A stretch of DNA of 64,000 nucleotides from Candidatus Flexifilum breve (lineage in GTDB: Bacteria > Chloroflexota > Anaerolineae > Aggregatilineales > Phototrophicaceae). Location: positions 62,001-126,000 of the forward strand of contig JADKGC010000010.1 of assembly GCA_016717205.1 (NCBI GenBank), given 5' to 3'. Both the position numbers and the translations under genes were made by a program. Positions within the stretch are counted from its first letter, which is position 1; every line of letters begins with the position of its first letter. A model generated the notes under the pieces. It saw only the letters and a program-made list of their open reading frames with translations, had not been told where the DNA came from and made no database searches. Shown piece by piece: positions 35,725-46,713 of this stretch.

Positions 35725-37146
35725 ATGAATGCGGATGATCTAGCGGAGAGCATCAAGACCGGGCGCACCGAGCGGCTCGATTGGCTGGTAGAGGGCGCGG
35801 CGGTCGAAACGATTGCCGCGTCACTGGCAGCGATGGCCAACACCTTCGGCGGCATGCTGCTCCTCGGCGTGAGCCTGAATAATGCCGTGCTCGGGGTGCG
35901 CGACCCGGCGGCGGTCATCGACCGCGTGCTGCAGGCCGCCCTCGCAATTGAACCCGCCCTGATCATCCCCTTGCCGGTGACCGCGCAGGTCGCCGGCAAA
36001 ACCGTAATCGTCGCGCGCATTCCTCCGGGGATGCCGCACGTCTACTCGTTCGATGGCCGCTTCCTCGTGCGGCAGGGCGTCGACAACAAGCCGCTCAAGC
36101 CGCGTGACCTGCGCCGCCTGCTGATTCAACGCGGCGAAGTCAGCTTCGAGACGGAAGTCGTGTACGGCGCGAGCCTCGACGACATCGACTGGAATCGCGC
36201 CAAAGCCTACGCTGCCAATCTCCCCGGTGAGACCAGCCCGGAAACCGCCCTGCTCCGCCGCGCGTGCATCGTCCGGCATGAAGGCCGTTTACGCCCGACC
36301 AACGCCGGGATTCTGCTGTTCGGCAAAGAGCCGCAGCGCTTCCTGCGCGGCGCAGCGATCACGGCGGTGCGCTTTGCAGGCGAAACCATGAGCGATAGCT
36401 TCAACCGCGAAGATATCACCGGTACGCTGCCAGACCAGATTCGCCGTGCCGAAACCTTTCTGCATGATCATCTGCGCAAAGGCGTGAGCATCGGCAAAAC
36501 GATGGCGCGCGCCGAAAGCTACGAGTACCCGATGGAAGCGGCGCGCGAACTGGTCGTCAACGCGGTCGCCCACCGTGATTACAGCATCAGCGGTGATGAG
36601 ATTCGCCTGTTCCTCTTCCGTGACCGCCTCGAAGTGACCAGTCCCGGCGGGCTGCCCGGCCCGGTCACCATCGACAACATCAAAGATGAGCGTTTCTCGC
36701 GCAATCCGGTGATCGTGCAGGTGCTCTCGGATATGGGTTTCATCGAACGCCTCGGCTACGGCGTCGACCGCGTTATTGCCCTGATGCGGGAAGTCCGCCT
36801 GCGCGACCCGGAATTCGCCGAAACGGCGGGCGGTTTCCGCGTCATGCTGTTCAACCAGATGATTGAACCCCCACCCCCGCCCGAAAGCCCGCACGATACC
36901 CAGCCCCGCTTCGACGGCACCTATCAGGGCCTGGCGATCAACCCCCGGCAGGAAGCCGCCCTGATCTACCTGCATGCCCCCGGCACGACCCGCATCACGA
37001 ACAGTGATTTGCAGGGTTTGTGCCCCGACGTCCACCCCGAAACGATCCGCCGCGACCTCGCCGACTTAGTTACAAAAGATATTCTCCGGAAAATGGGCGA
37101 AAAACGCGGTTCGTACTATATTTTAAAGTCAGATATAGTGACGTAA
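35725..37146 (+). CDS. AlbA_2/Schlafen-type (divergent AAA-4) regulator
   Basis: 473 residues, ATG two bases after the lon stop. N-terminal AlbA_2 domain (about 1-130): ERLDWLVEGAAVETIAASLAAMANTFGGMLLLGV and the strand HVYSFDGRFLVRQGVDNKPL. Then RRACIVRHEGRLRPTNAGILLFGKEPQRFL, the HATPase_c_4 region with AARELVVNAVAHRDYSISGDEI and FIERLGYGVDRVI, and a winged helix at the C-terminus (about 410-470). This order is that of proteins called ATP-dependent DNA helicase RecG-like or divergent AAA-4, most of them probably transcription regulators. Co-transcription with lon suggests a link to proteolysis or stress. Confidence 0.88.
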   Translation: MNADDLAESIKTGRTERLDWLVEGAAVETIAASLAAMANTFGGMLLLGVSLNNAVLGVRDPAAVIDRVLQAALAIEPALIIPLPVTAQVAGKTVIVARIPPGMPHVYSFDGRFLVRQGVDNKPLKPRDLRRLLIQRGEVSFETEVVYGASLDDIDWNRAKAYAANLPGETSPETALLRRACIVRHEGRLRPTNAGILLFGKEPQRFLRGAAITAVRFAGETMSDSFNREDITGTLPDQIRRAETFLHDHLRKGVSIGKTMARAESYEYPMEAARELVVNAVAHRDYSISGDEIRLFLFRDRLEVTSPGGLPGPVTIDNIKDERFSRNPVIVQVLSDMGFIERLGYGVDRVIALMREVRLRDPEFAETAGGFRVMLFNQMIEPPPPPESPHDTQPRFDGTYQGLAINPRQEAALIYLHAPGTTRITNSDLQGLCPDVHPETIRRDLADLVTKDILRKMGEKRGSYYILKSDIVT

Positions 37147-37177
37147 CTCAGCGTGCTCTAAGCCAAAGGGGAGACGA

Positions 37178-38521
37178 ATGCGGCTGTTCCGTATGGTGCT
37201 GCTCATGTTGATCATCGGGCTGGTGGCCTTACCGGCTGTCAGTTTACCCGTCGCGCAAACTGATCCGGCGCAGTGTACTACGCTTGTCGAACGGGCCGTG
37301 CAGACCGTCGGCACAGCCTGCGATGGATTAGCGCGTAATCAGGCCTGCTACGGCAACCAACTCATCGACGTGGAGTTTCAGCCGGATCAAAGCCTCGTGT
37401 TTGCCAATGCTGGCGATGTGGTCGATCTAGGTGCGATCCAGCGCATCAGCACCACACCCTTCCAAAACGACACCAACCAATGGGGTATCGCCTTGCTCAA
37501 AGCGCAGGCCAATCTGCCCGATAACCTCCCCGGCCAGAATGTGACCTTCCTGCTCTTTGGCGATGCCACGCTCGAAAACCCGACGCCGGATATGCAGCTC
37601 GTCAAAGTCGAGACGAATATCACGCAGGGGCTGGAATGTGAACAAGCCCCCTCCGGCCTGCTGATCCAATCGCCGAACGGCACGCAGGTCGAAATGGCGC
37701 TCAACGGCGCAGAAGTCATACTTGGCTCGACCGTGTACATCACCGCGACCACCGAGAACGAGCTAATCCTCGCCACGTTGGAAGGTGCGGCGGTTGTCAG
37801 CGCCTTTGATCAGGTACGTGTCGTGCTGCAAGGCGATCAGATCACCCTGCCCATTGACGACGAGTGGATAGTCAACGACACGCCTTCGGAGACGCAGCCT
37901 TATGATCCGGCGCTCCTGCCTTACCTGCCCGTCTCGCTACTCGACGACCCCGTACCGCTGCCGCCCGCGCCACCCGTACCGGGTCTCTCCACGCCGACCG
38001 TGACCCCGGTGCTCTGCCTGCCGCGCCCCGACTGGACGCAGCGCTACACCGTGCAGTCCGGCGACACGCTGGCGGACATCGCCCGGCGAGCTGGCGTCAG
38101 TTTCCCCGAGCTGCAGGTCGCCAACTGCATTGCCGATCCCAACGTGATTCGCGCCGGTGATGTGCTGGTCGTACCTATCATGGTGCCGACGCGCGTCCCA
38201 CCGACCGTCGTGCCCGGCGCCACCTTCTACGCGACGCCCAGCACGATCAACCTTGGGCAGTGTACGACCGTCGCCTGGAACGTGACTGGAGCGGTGACCA
38301 GCATCATGATTGGCCAGAATTCGGTCGCGGCGCAGGGCTCGGTCACCGATTGTTCATTTCAAGTGACGAGCACGCTCGTGATGTACGTCTATCGTCCCGA
38401 TGACACCGTCGAAATGTATTCAACCACCGTCACCGTTGTGGACATCTGCGGCGACTCGATTTGCGGCTTTACCGAGAACAATTCAATCTGTCCAGCGGAT
38501 TGCCCTCCGGTCACATTCTAG
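37178..38521 (+). CDS. Secreted protein with a LysM domain
   Basis: 447 residues. Signal peptide (about 1-28, LLMLIIGLVALPAVSLPVAQ). The region 30-265 is a beta-rich domain with an odd number of Cys (CTTLVERAVQTVGTACDGLARNQACYG) and resembles uncharacterised Chloroflexota secreted proteins. A LysM unit at about 288-332 (RYTVQSGDTLADIARRAGV, then ANCIADPNVIRAGDVLVVP) should bind peptidoglycan or related glycans. A C-terminal Ig-like strand set and a Cys-rich end (CGDSICGFTENNSICPADC) complete it. The spacer is Pro-rich. Confidence 0.85.
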   Translation: MRLFRMVLLMLIIGLVALPAVSLPVAQTDPAQCTTLVERAVQTVGTACDGLARNQACYGNQLIDVEFQPDQSLVFANAGDVVDLGAIQRISTTPFQNDTNQWGIALLKAQANLPDNLPGQNVTFLLFGDATLENPTPDMQLVKVETNITQGLECEQAPSGLLIQSPNGTQVEMALNGAEVILGSTVYITATTENELILATLEGAAVVSAFDQVRVVLQGDQITLPIDDEWIVNDTPSETQPYDPALLPYLPVSLLDDPVPLPPAPPVPGLSTPTVTPVLCLPRPDWTQRYTVQSGDTLADIARRAGVSFPELQVANCIADPNVIRAGDVLVVPIMVPTRVPPTVVPGATFYATPSTINLGQCTTVAWNVTGAVTSIMIGQNSVAAQGSVTDCSFQVTSTLVMYVYRPDDTVEMYSTTVTVVDICGDSICGFTENNSICPADCPPVTF

Positions 38522-38527
38522 GCGGCG

Positions 38528-38555
38528 TAGGGGGATCGTCGAGTTGATCCCCCTA
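38528..38555 (+). terminator. Hairpin after LysM-protein gene
   Basis: Ten-bp stem tagggggatc/gatcccccta with an eight-base loop, seven bases after the stop; T-tract absent. Carries the tagggg sequence of the dispersed palindromes. Confidence 0.65.
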
Positions 38556-38615
38556 TCCGTCAGCGGCGTTCGTTGCTATGCTATCCGCTCGTTTACTCGA
38601 CGCAGGACGTTGCAT

Positions 38616-40163
38616 ATGCCTTTACGCTTGTACAATCGTGTGCGTGCCGCGCTGGTGCTGATCGCTTTGATCAGCGCGGCGTGCAATATGACCGCCGCGC
38701 CGACCGTGACTCCCACCGCGACGCCGACGGACATCCCCACGCTGACGCTCACGCCGTCGCCGACACCCCAACCGACCGACACCCCGACGCCCACCCTGAC
38801 CCCGACCGCGACGCTCACGCCCTCGCTCACGCCGACTTTTACGATCACGCCGACGCCGTCCAATACGCCGGGGCTGGTAGCGACGTTCACCTACTACGAC
38901 AACACCAATTTCATCGACGCGCCGGATAACATCCTCAGCCTGCTCGCTTCGCCCATGCTCGCCTATCTGAACACCAACAACCGCGATACGGTCGGCGATG
39001 CGCGCACGCCGCAGCCCGGCAATGATGTCGAGGTGCTCTATTACGTCTCGCCAACTGCGCCGAATGGTCGCATCCCGATCTTGCAGTTCGAAGCGTCAAC
39101 GGGGACGGACGTGTTCATCTCTCGGAACGGCAGTTCCATCGCCTACATGCGCCCAAGCACGAATCCCGCCGTCTCCGGGCTGTATCTCGTTGATCTTGAA
39201 ATCGGCATCACCGGGCGCATCCTGCCCCTCGACACGCTGACCCAGCGCGGCATTTACAGCGAACCCGTGTGGTCGCCGGATGGCGAGCAGCTCGCCGTCG
39301 TGCTCTCGACGGGCTATGACCTCGACATCTTTACCGTGCGCCATGACGGCACTAATCCAACCAACATCACCAATCACGGTTCATATGACTTCTTCCCGTC
39401 GTGGTCACCGGACGGCCAGTATTTGCTGTTCGTGTCGGATCGCCTGCGCTGCCCCAGCTGGATTCCCGGTGAACCGGGCACCTGTGACGGCTCGACCGAT
39501 ACACCCACGGGCGGCAACGTCTTCGTCATGGAAGTCGCGACGCGGCAGGTACGGCAGGTCTCCGACGTGTGGGTGAGCGAACCGCCGCGCTGGCTAAATC
39601 CGCGGCAGGTCGTGTATGCCGCGGGTGATCCGCTGTTCGGTGACCCGGAACGCTCACTCTGGATTACCGACATCGTGAGCGGCGATTCGCGCCAACTGCT
39701 GAATGGTACAGATCCGCTCAAGCTGGCTGAATCATGGTCGCCAACTGGCCAACAGGTGATCTATCAGGCGGCGGGGAGCACCAGCACTGAAATCGTGTTG
39801 GCGGGGGTCGGCGGCGACGAGATCGGGCGCATCCGCGACTTGATCTTCACGCGCTACGGCATGTCCGCCGCGTGGTCGCCGGATGGCACGCGCATCGCCA
39901 TCGGCGGCATCGGCTCCGACTGCCCGTATGGCGTCATCGTCTACGACTCCAATCTGAACAACATCGCGAGCGGCAGCCCCCCGCCGAGCATGTGCGAACC
40001 CGCCTTCTCGCCGGATGGCCGCTGGATCAGCTTCACCGGCGTGAACCCGAACATTGACGGGCGTATGGACGTGTATATCGCCAACTCGAACGGCTTCGGC
40101 GCGAGCAACATCACCGGGGCGCTGCGCGGGAATATTCACCTCGTCGGCTGGATCGGCGGATAG
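38616..40163 (+). CDS. Beta-propeller lipoprotein (TolB/PD40-like)
   Basis: 515 residues from the ATG at 38616, with AGGA nine bases upstream; a longer frame starts inside the LysM gene and is rejected. Lipobox ISAAC at about 19-23. Residues 30-85 are a Thr/Pro linker of TPTPT units. From about 90 on, WD40-like PD40 blades: VWSPDGEQLAVVLS, SWSPDGQYLLFVSDR, SWSPTGQQVIYQAA, AWSPDGTRIAIGG and FSPDGRWISFTG. Probably a scaffold or ligand-binding protein on the outer face of the membrane. No Tol/Pal genes nearby. Confidence 0.9.
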   Translation: MPLRLYNRVRAALVLIALISAACNMTAAPTVTPTATPTDIPTLTLTPSPTPQPTDTPTPTLTPTATLTPSLTPTFTITPTPSNTPGLVATFTYYDNTNFIDAPDNILSLLASPMLAYLNTNNRDTVGDARTPQPGNDVEVLYYVSPTAPNGRIPILQFEASTGTDVFISRNGSSIAYMRPSTNPAVSGLYLVDLEIGITGRILPLDTLTQRGIYSEPVWSPDGEQLAVVLSTGYDLDIFTVRHDGTNPTNITNHGSYDFFPSWSPDGQYLLFVSDRLRCPSWIPGEPGTCDGSTDTPTGGNVFVMEVATRQVRQVSDVWVSEPPRWLNPRQVVYAAGDPLFGDPERSLWITDIVSGDSRQLLNGTDPLKLAESWSPTGQQVIYQAAGSTSTEIVLAGVGGDEIGRIRDLIFTRYGMSAAWSPDGTRIAIGGIGSDCPYGVIVYDSNLNNIASGSPPPSMCEPAFSPDGRWISFTGVNPNIDGRMDVYIANSNGFGASNITGALRGNIHLVGWIGG

Positions 40164-40210
40164 CGGTTAGTCCTTTAGGGGAAACTGGGCAGGCGAGGTA
40201 ATCTTTTCTG

Positions 40211-40240
40211 TGTAGGGGCAAGGCATGCCTTGCCCCTACA
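40211..40240. repeat. 30-bp perfect palindrome, tgtagggg family
   Basis: Arms tgtaggggcaaggca and tgccttgcccctaca, no loop. It has the same outer eight bases as the element at 4371-4400. Between the propeller lipoprotein and fabG. At 40303-40330 there is also a short-period repeat of gctaac units (gctaacggctaactgctaac). Confidence 0.9.
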
Positions 40241-40359
40241 ACTAACGCTTATCCAGAAGCGAATGATTCGTGCTGTTCTAGACCCGCTGGTGTTTTTGTT
40301 TTTGCTAACGGCTAACTGCTAACAGCTCTCAGGCTGCTGTGCAAAGGAGATCAAACTTC

Positions 40360-41106
40360 ATGACCCAATTGACGGATAAGATCGCGGTGGTGACGGGCGG
40401 CAGTCGCGGCATCGGCAAGGCGATTGCGCTGGAACTGGCGAAGCGCGGGGCGACCGTCGTCGTCAACTACCAGAAGAACGCGGACGCGGCCAACGAAGTC
40501 GTCGAGGCGATCACGGCGAACGGCGGCCAGGCGCTCGCCGTGCAAGCCGATGTCAGCCTCGAAGACGATGCCAATCGCCTGATCAAGACGACTATCGATA
40601 CCTATGGCAAGCTGGATATCCTCGTCAACAACGCCGGGACGACGCGCGACAACGTCATCATGCTGATGGGCGCAGACGACTTTGACACTGTCATCCAGAC
40701 GAATCTGCGCAGCACGTGGCTCGTCTCCAAAGCCGCCGTCCGTTCGATGATGCGGAAGCGCTATGGCCGCGTGATTAACATCACGAGCATCAGTGGCATC
40801 ATGGGCAACGCCGGTCAGACCAACTACAGCGCCAGCAAAGCGGGCATCATCGGCTTGACCAAGGCGCTCGCCCGTGAAGTCGCACCGCGCGGCATCACCG
40901 TCAATGCGGTCGCGCCCGGTTTCGTCCTCACCGACCTGACGGCCAACCTACCCGAAGATATCGCCAAGAAGCTCAACGAGAACATTCCGCTCGGGCGCTG
41001 GGGCACGGTTGAAGATGTGGCGTCGGCTACGGCTTTCCTCGCCTCGGACGAAGCGTCGTACATCACCGGGCACATCCTGACGGTCGATGGCGGCTTGGCG
41101 ATGTAA
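40360..41106 (+). CDS. fabG: 3-oxoacyl-ACP reductase FabG-like SDR
   Basis: 248 residues from the ATG at 40360; AAGGAGA lies about ten bases upstream, and this start is preferred to one at 40339. Rossmann NADP site TGGSRGIG at 12-19, LVNNAG near 90, catalytic Tyr156 and Lys160 in NYSASKAG, and a C-terminal EDVASATAFLASDEASYITGHILTVDGG. The sequence is close to FabG of type II fatty-acid synthesis, but other SDRs are near enough that the role cannot be fixed; no other fab gene is adjacent. Confidence 0.88.
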   Translation: MTQLTDKIAVVTGGSRGIGKAIALELAKRGATVVVNYQKNADAANEVVEAITANGGQALAVQADVSLEDDANRLIKTTIDTYGKLDILVNNAGTTRDNVIMLMGADDFDTVIQTNLRSTWLVSKAAVRSMMRKRYGRVINITSISGIMGNAGQTNYSASKAGIIGLTKALAREVAPRGITVNAVAPGFVLTDLTANLPEDIAKKLNENIPLGRWGTVEDVASATAFLASDEASYITGHILTVDGGLAM

Positions 41107-41111
41107 AAACA

Positions 41112-41175
41112 GTTGAAAGTTAAAAGTGACGAGTAACAAGTCAAGAGCTTTTCACTTTTAGCTTTCGACTTTTGA
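41112..41175. repeat. Imperfect A/T-rich inverted repeat
   Basis: The stretch gttgaaagttaaaagtga is the near complement of the later cttttcacttttagctttcgac (18 of 22 positions), with direct sub-repeats of aaagt between. Its A/T-richness contrasts with the GC-rich surroundings. It lies between fabG and the HIT gene. Confidence 0.7.
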
Positions 41176-41200
41176 CTATTAACTACTCTCAGGAGACAGC

Positions 41201-41548
41201 ATGCCGACCATTTTCTCAAAAATCGTCGCGGGGGAGATCCCGGCGGATATTGTCTACCAGGATGAGCGCGTGACGGCCTTCAAAGACATTCACCCGCTGG
41301 CGCCCGTGCATATTCTGATCATCCCCAACAAGGAGATCGCCACGGTTGACGACGTCTCGCCGGAAGACGAGGCGACGCTCGGTCATCTGTTTGTGGTGGC
41401 GAAGGAAGTCGCGCGGAAACTGGGCATTGCGGAGAGCGGCTACCGCCTGATCATCAACTGCAAGGGCGATGGCGGGCAGGAAGTGTTTCATCTGCATCTG
41501 CATCTGCTCGGCGGCAAAAAGCTCGGCTCGATGCTGGCGAAATCGTAG
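41201..41548 (+). CDS. HIT-family nucleotide-binding protein (HinT-like)
   Basis: 115 residues, ATG with AGGAG upstream. The HIT signature HLHLHLL near the end, preceded by YRLIINCKGDGGQEV, and the start IFSKIVAGEIPADIVYQDERV with the adenine site, all match the HinT branch. Hydrolyses AMP-lysine-type phosphoramidates or related nucleotides; cytosolic. Length is typical. Confidence 0.95.
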   Translation: MPTIFSKIVAGEIPADIVYQDERVTAFKDIHPLAPVHILIIPNKEIATVDDVSPEDEATLGHLFVVAKEVARKLGIAESGYRLIINCKGDGGQEVFHLHLHLLGGKKLGSMLAKS

Positions 41549-41557
41549 AGCACCCTC

Positions 41558-41587
41558 ACCGTCCCTCTCCTTGGGGAGAGGGACGGT
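41558..41587. terminator. Hairpin between convergent HIT and DsbA-like genes
   Basis: 13-bp perfect stem accgtccctctcc/ggagagggacggt with loop ttgg, ten bases after the HIT stop. The sequence belongs to the dispersed CTCTCC-type repeats (compare 7490-7513 and 46271-46310). It may terminate both strands. Confidence 0.7.
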
Positions 41588-41613
41588 TGAGCAAAGCGAA
41601 ACGGGATATGGAT

Positions 41614-42678
41614 CTAGCTCGCCGGGGTGACTTCCGCCGTCGGTTCAGCGACTGCCTCAGGTGTCGCTTCCGGCGTCACCGCGACCGCGGGCTCGGTAGC
41701 CTCGACGGCGGGCGTTGCTTCGGCAGTTGCTTCCGGAGTCGCTTCCGCACCGCCCGTGCCCAAGCGGGCAATTTCGGCATCAATCGCGGCGATCAACGCA
41801 TCCCGATCCGTGACAACCGCGCCTTCGGGGTCCGTCGGCACCACGCCGTTGATGGTGATGGTCGGCGTCCCGGAGAAATTGAGCAGACCAGCCGCCGCCG
41901 TCCGGGCCGTCGCCAACACCTGCGACGTTTCAGCACTGCTGATGCAGCCGTTGCGCAGATCGATGTTGAGCGCGCCCGCGCCCGACTGCAAGCGATTCGC
42001 CGTGAACGCCTGATTCACATACAGCCCCTGCCAATTGAACAACGCATCCTGGAACGCCCAGAACTTGTCCTGTTGGAGCGCGCACATAGATGCGCGTGCC
42101 GCGCCTTCGCCATTGGTGACACTGCCCGTGCCATAGAGCGGCACGAAGATCAGCGCCATGCTGCCTGCCTTCACGCGCTCAACCAGTGCCTGCTGGTAGC
42201 CTTCGTGGAATTCGCGACAGTGCGTGCAGTCAAAGCTGGAATACACGCTCACCCGCACGGGCGAATTCGGGTCGCCGAGCACGGGGTAGCCTTCCTGCGT
42301 CTGCCCCTGCTCGATGTCGGCGTAGCGCGCGACCGCGTTTTCCGGCACAGGCGCATCCGCCGGGATGCTCGTGACCAGCAGCGCGAACACCACCAGCAGC
42401 ACGATGCCACCGATCACAATCCCGCCGATCGTCAAACGCCGCCGCTGACGTTCCTGTTCGCGCTCCTGCTTACGTTCCACCGCGCGCGAACCACCGCCGC
42501 CGCCCGTGCTGCGGCGTTCGGGTTCGGCGCTGCCCTCGCTCTGCGTTTTGCGCACACGCGACTTGGATGTAAAGGTGCGTTCGACATTGGTCGTCGACCG
42601 CTTTTGCTCAGTTGCCTTGTTCCCAGAGCCACCGCCCTGCTTAGGGTTCTTGTTCTTCGGATTATTTCCCTGCGTCAT
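41614..42678 (-). CDS. Membrane-anchored DsbA/BdbD-like thiol-disulfide oxidoreductase
   Basis: 354 residues from the ATG at 42678, with GAGG six bases upstream. A basic, Gln/Lys/Arg-rich N-terminus (1-80) lies in the cytosol, then one helix (about 83-105). The thioredoxin-fold domain (about 130-310) has the redox pair CTHC at 151-154 in SSFDCTHCREFHEGY, a cis-Pro in GTPTITING and an additional Cys in LRNGCISS. It should form disulfides in exported proteins. The last 50 residues are low-complexity ATPEA-type repeats. The end faces the HIT gene across a hairpin. Confidence 0.9.
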   Translation of the reverse strand: MTQGNNPKNKNPKQGGGSGNKATEQKRSTTNVERTFTSKSRVRKTQSEGSAEPERRSTGGGGGSRAVERKQEREQERQRRRLTIGGIVIGGIVLLVVFALLVTSIPADAPVPENAVARYADIEQGQTQEGYPVLGDPNSPVRVSVYSSFDCTHCREFHEGYQQALVERVKAGSMALIFVPLYGTGSVTNGEGAARASMCALQQDKFWAFQDALFNWQGLYVNQAFTANRLQSGAGALNIDLRNGCISSAETSQVLATARTAAAGLLNFSGTPTITINGVVPTDPEGAVVTDRDALIAAIDAEIARLGTGGAEATPEATAEATPAVEATEPAVAVTPEATPEAVAEPTAEVTPAS

Positions 42679-42709
42679 ATCAGCCTCAATCATAAGAATT
42701 AGACGCTTA

Positions 42710-42737
42710 AGTCTACAACGCATGTCGCAAAAGACAA
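42710..42737 (-). promoter_or_regulatory. Promoter of the DsbA-like gene
   Basis: Minus-strand TTGTCT (42737-42732) and TAGACT (42715-42710) with 16-bp spacing, leaving a leader of about 25 bases. Confidence 0.5.
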
Positions 42738-42799
42738 CCTCGTCGGGTTGCCAAATAGTGGGGTATCCTAGCCCCCATGTTGGAACAGAAAGAGCTGTG

Positions 42800-43474
42800 A
42801 TGTATCGACTTGAAGTGATTGCGACCAACCTAGCCGAGGCGGTCGCCGCGCAGACCGGCGGCGCGCACAGCGTCGAAGTGTGCGTCGACCTGGCGGCCGG
42901 TGGGCTGACGCCGCCGCTGGAGGTCGTGCGTGCCATCCGCGACGCCGTGACGATTGACATCAATATGATGGTGCGCCCACACGCGGAGAGCTTTTACTAT
43001 TCGCCGCACGACATCGACCTGATCTTGCAGCAGGCCGAAGCGGCGACAAGCATCGGCGTGACCAGCATCGTTTTCGGGGCGCTGACCTCCAATCGCGAAG
43101 TCGATGCGGCCCTCGTGCAGCAGGTCAAAACGGCGGCGGGCGGATTGCGCCTCACGTTTCATCGAGCCTTGGATGAGGCAGTCAATCCGACGCAGGGGAT
43201 TCTCGCGCTCCGTGGTCAGGCCGAACGACTGTTGTGTTCAGGCGGCGCGCCGGATATCTGGCAGGGGCGCGAACAGATGGGCAGATGGGTGCGGCAGTTC
43301 GGCGATCAGTTTACGTTCGCCTGCGCTGGCGGTGTCACGCTGGCCAACTTACCGGAACTGGTACGCATCACCGGCGCGCCGGAGTATCACGTCGGGAGCG
43401 CGGCGCGCGCGCAGGGCGTGGTCCAAGTCGAGAACGTGCGGGCGTTGGCGGATGTTCTGCAGCACATTGAATAG
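42800..43474 (+). CDS. cutC: CutC-family protein
   Basis: 224 residues from the ATG at 42800; upstream frame extension is not coding-like. TIM-barrel protein with LEVIATNLAEAVAAQTGGAHSVEVC, VDLAAGGLTPPLEVV, INMMVRPHAESFYYS, GVTSIVFGALT, LTFHRALDEAVNP, ERLLCSGGAP and a final EYHVGSAAR. CutC was named for copper homeostasis in E. coli, but that role is disputed and the enzyme activity is unknown. Divergent from the DsbA-like gene, with 121 bases between. Confidence 0.92.
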   Translation: MYRLEVIATNLAEAVAAQTGGAHSVEVCVDLAAGGLTPPLEVVRAIRDAVTIDINMMVRPHAESFYYSPHDIDLILQQAEAATSIGVTSIVFGALTSNREVDAALVQQVKTAAGGLRLTFHRALDEAVNPTQGILALRGQAERLLCSGGAPDIWQGREQMGRWVRQFGDQFTFACAGGVTLANLPELVRITGAPEYHVGSAARAQGVVQVENVRALADVLQHIE

Positions 43475-43506
43475 AAACGGTCAATCAGGCGGATAACGAG
43501 GTTCAA

Positions 43507-43537
43507 TTGGATTTTAAGCCCCCTTATTCGCTACAAT
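43507..43537 (+). promoter_or_regulatory. Promoter of acnA
   Basis: TTGGAT at 43507-43512 and TACAAT at 43532-43537; the 19-bp spacing is long. The AAGGA ribosome site is at 43557-43561. Confidence 0.45.
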
Positions 43538-43569
43538 GAGATCATAAGTTCACCCCAAGGACATATCCA

Positions 43570-46272
<2,703 letters not shown>

Positions 46273-46713
46273 ATCTGCCTCACATCTGCCCCTTTCCGTT
46301 GGGAGAGGGGAATTAGGCACTTATCTGGACGCGCTGCGGCGCGTCCGTTTTCTTTTGACGCCGCGATGCGTTAAGCTAACGTCACAGTTGACTTTCACGA
46401 GTACATCTCTTTTGTAGGGTCAAGGCATACGGGTCAGTGCGCGGAATACCGTGAAAACCGGGTATCGGTCGACTTGGGAACTTTGCGGACGCGATAGATC
46501 GCGTCCCTACGAGAGGTCGTGCTGGTGTAGGGACGCAATGATGCGGACGGGGGGGGGGGGGGAGGGGCACCTCCCCTACGTCCGGGATCTCCGCCTTCAT
46601 AAGTTAAATTGCATCATTGCGTCCGCTGCTTCTAAAACAACTTCACGCTGTGCTACGGAGCGACCGGCAGGCCTTGTTACTCAGGTCTAGCTCATGGTAA
46701 TTTGAGGAATCAA
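46273..46713. repeat. Gene-free 440-bp stretch of nested inverted repeats with a 14-G run
   Basis: No gene fits here. Order: a CTCTCC-type repeat (46276-46315); the acnA hairpin (46327-46346); a half-site tgtagggtcaaggca near 46412; hairpin ggacgcgat/atcgcgtcc at 46487-46506; then a 14-bp inverted repeat ggacgcaatgatgc (46531-46544) and gcatcattgcgtcc (46611-46624) enclosing cggacg/cgtccg (46544-46549, 46579-46584), a run of 14 G (46549-46562) and ggagg/cctcc. The promoter and site of rnhA lie at the far end. Confidence 0.85.
46327..46350 (+). terminator. Intrinsic terminator after acnA
   Basis: Arms ggacgcgc (46327-46334) and gcgcgtcc (46339-46346), loop tgcg, followed by gttttctttt. It starts 55 bases after the acnA stop. 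Confidence 0.75.

Noticed and set aside
38400..38615. Longer N-terminus for the propeller lipoprotein
   Set aside because: It would overlap the LysM gene and put the signal peptide 72 residues inside.
38700..38870. Short-period repeats resembling a CRISPR or minisatellite
   Set aside because: They encode the TPTPT linker of a lipoprotein; units are irregular and there are no spacers.
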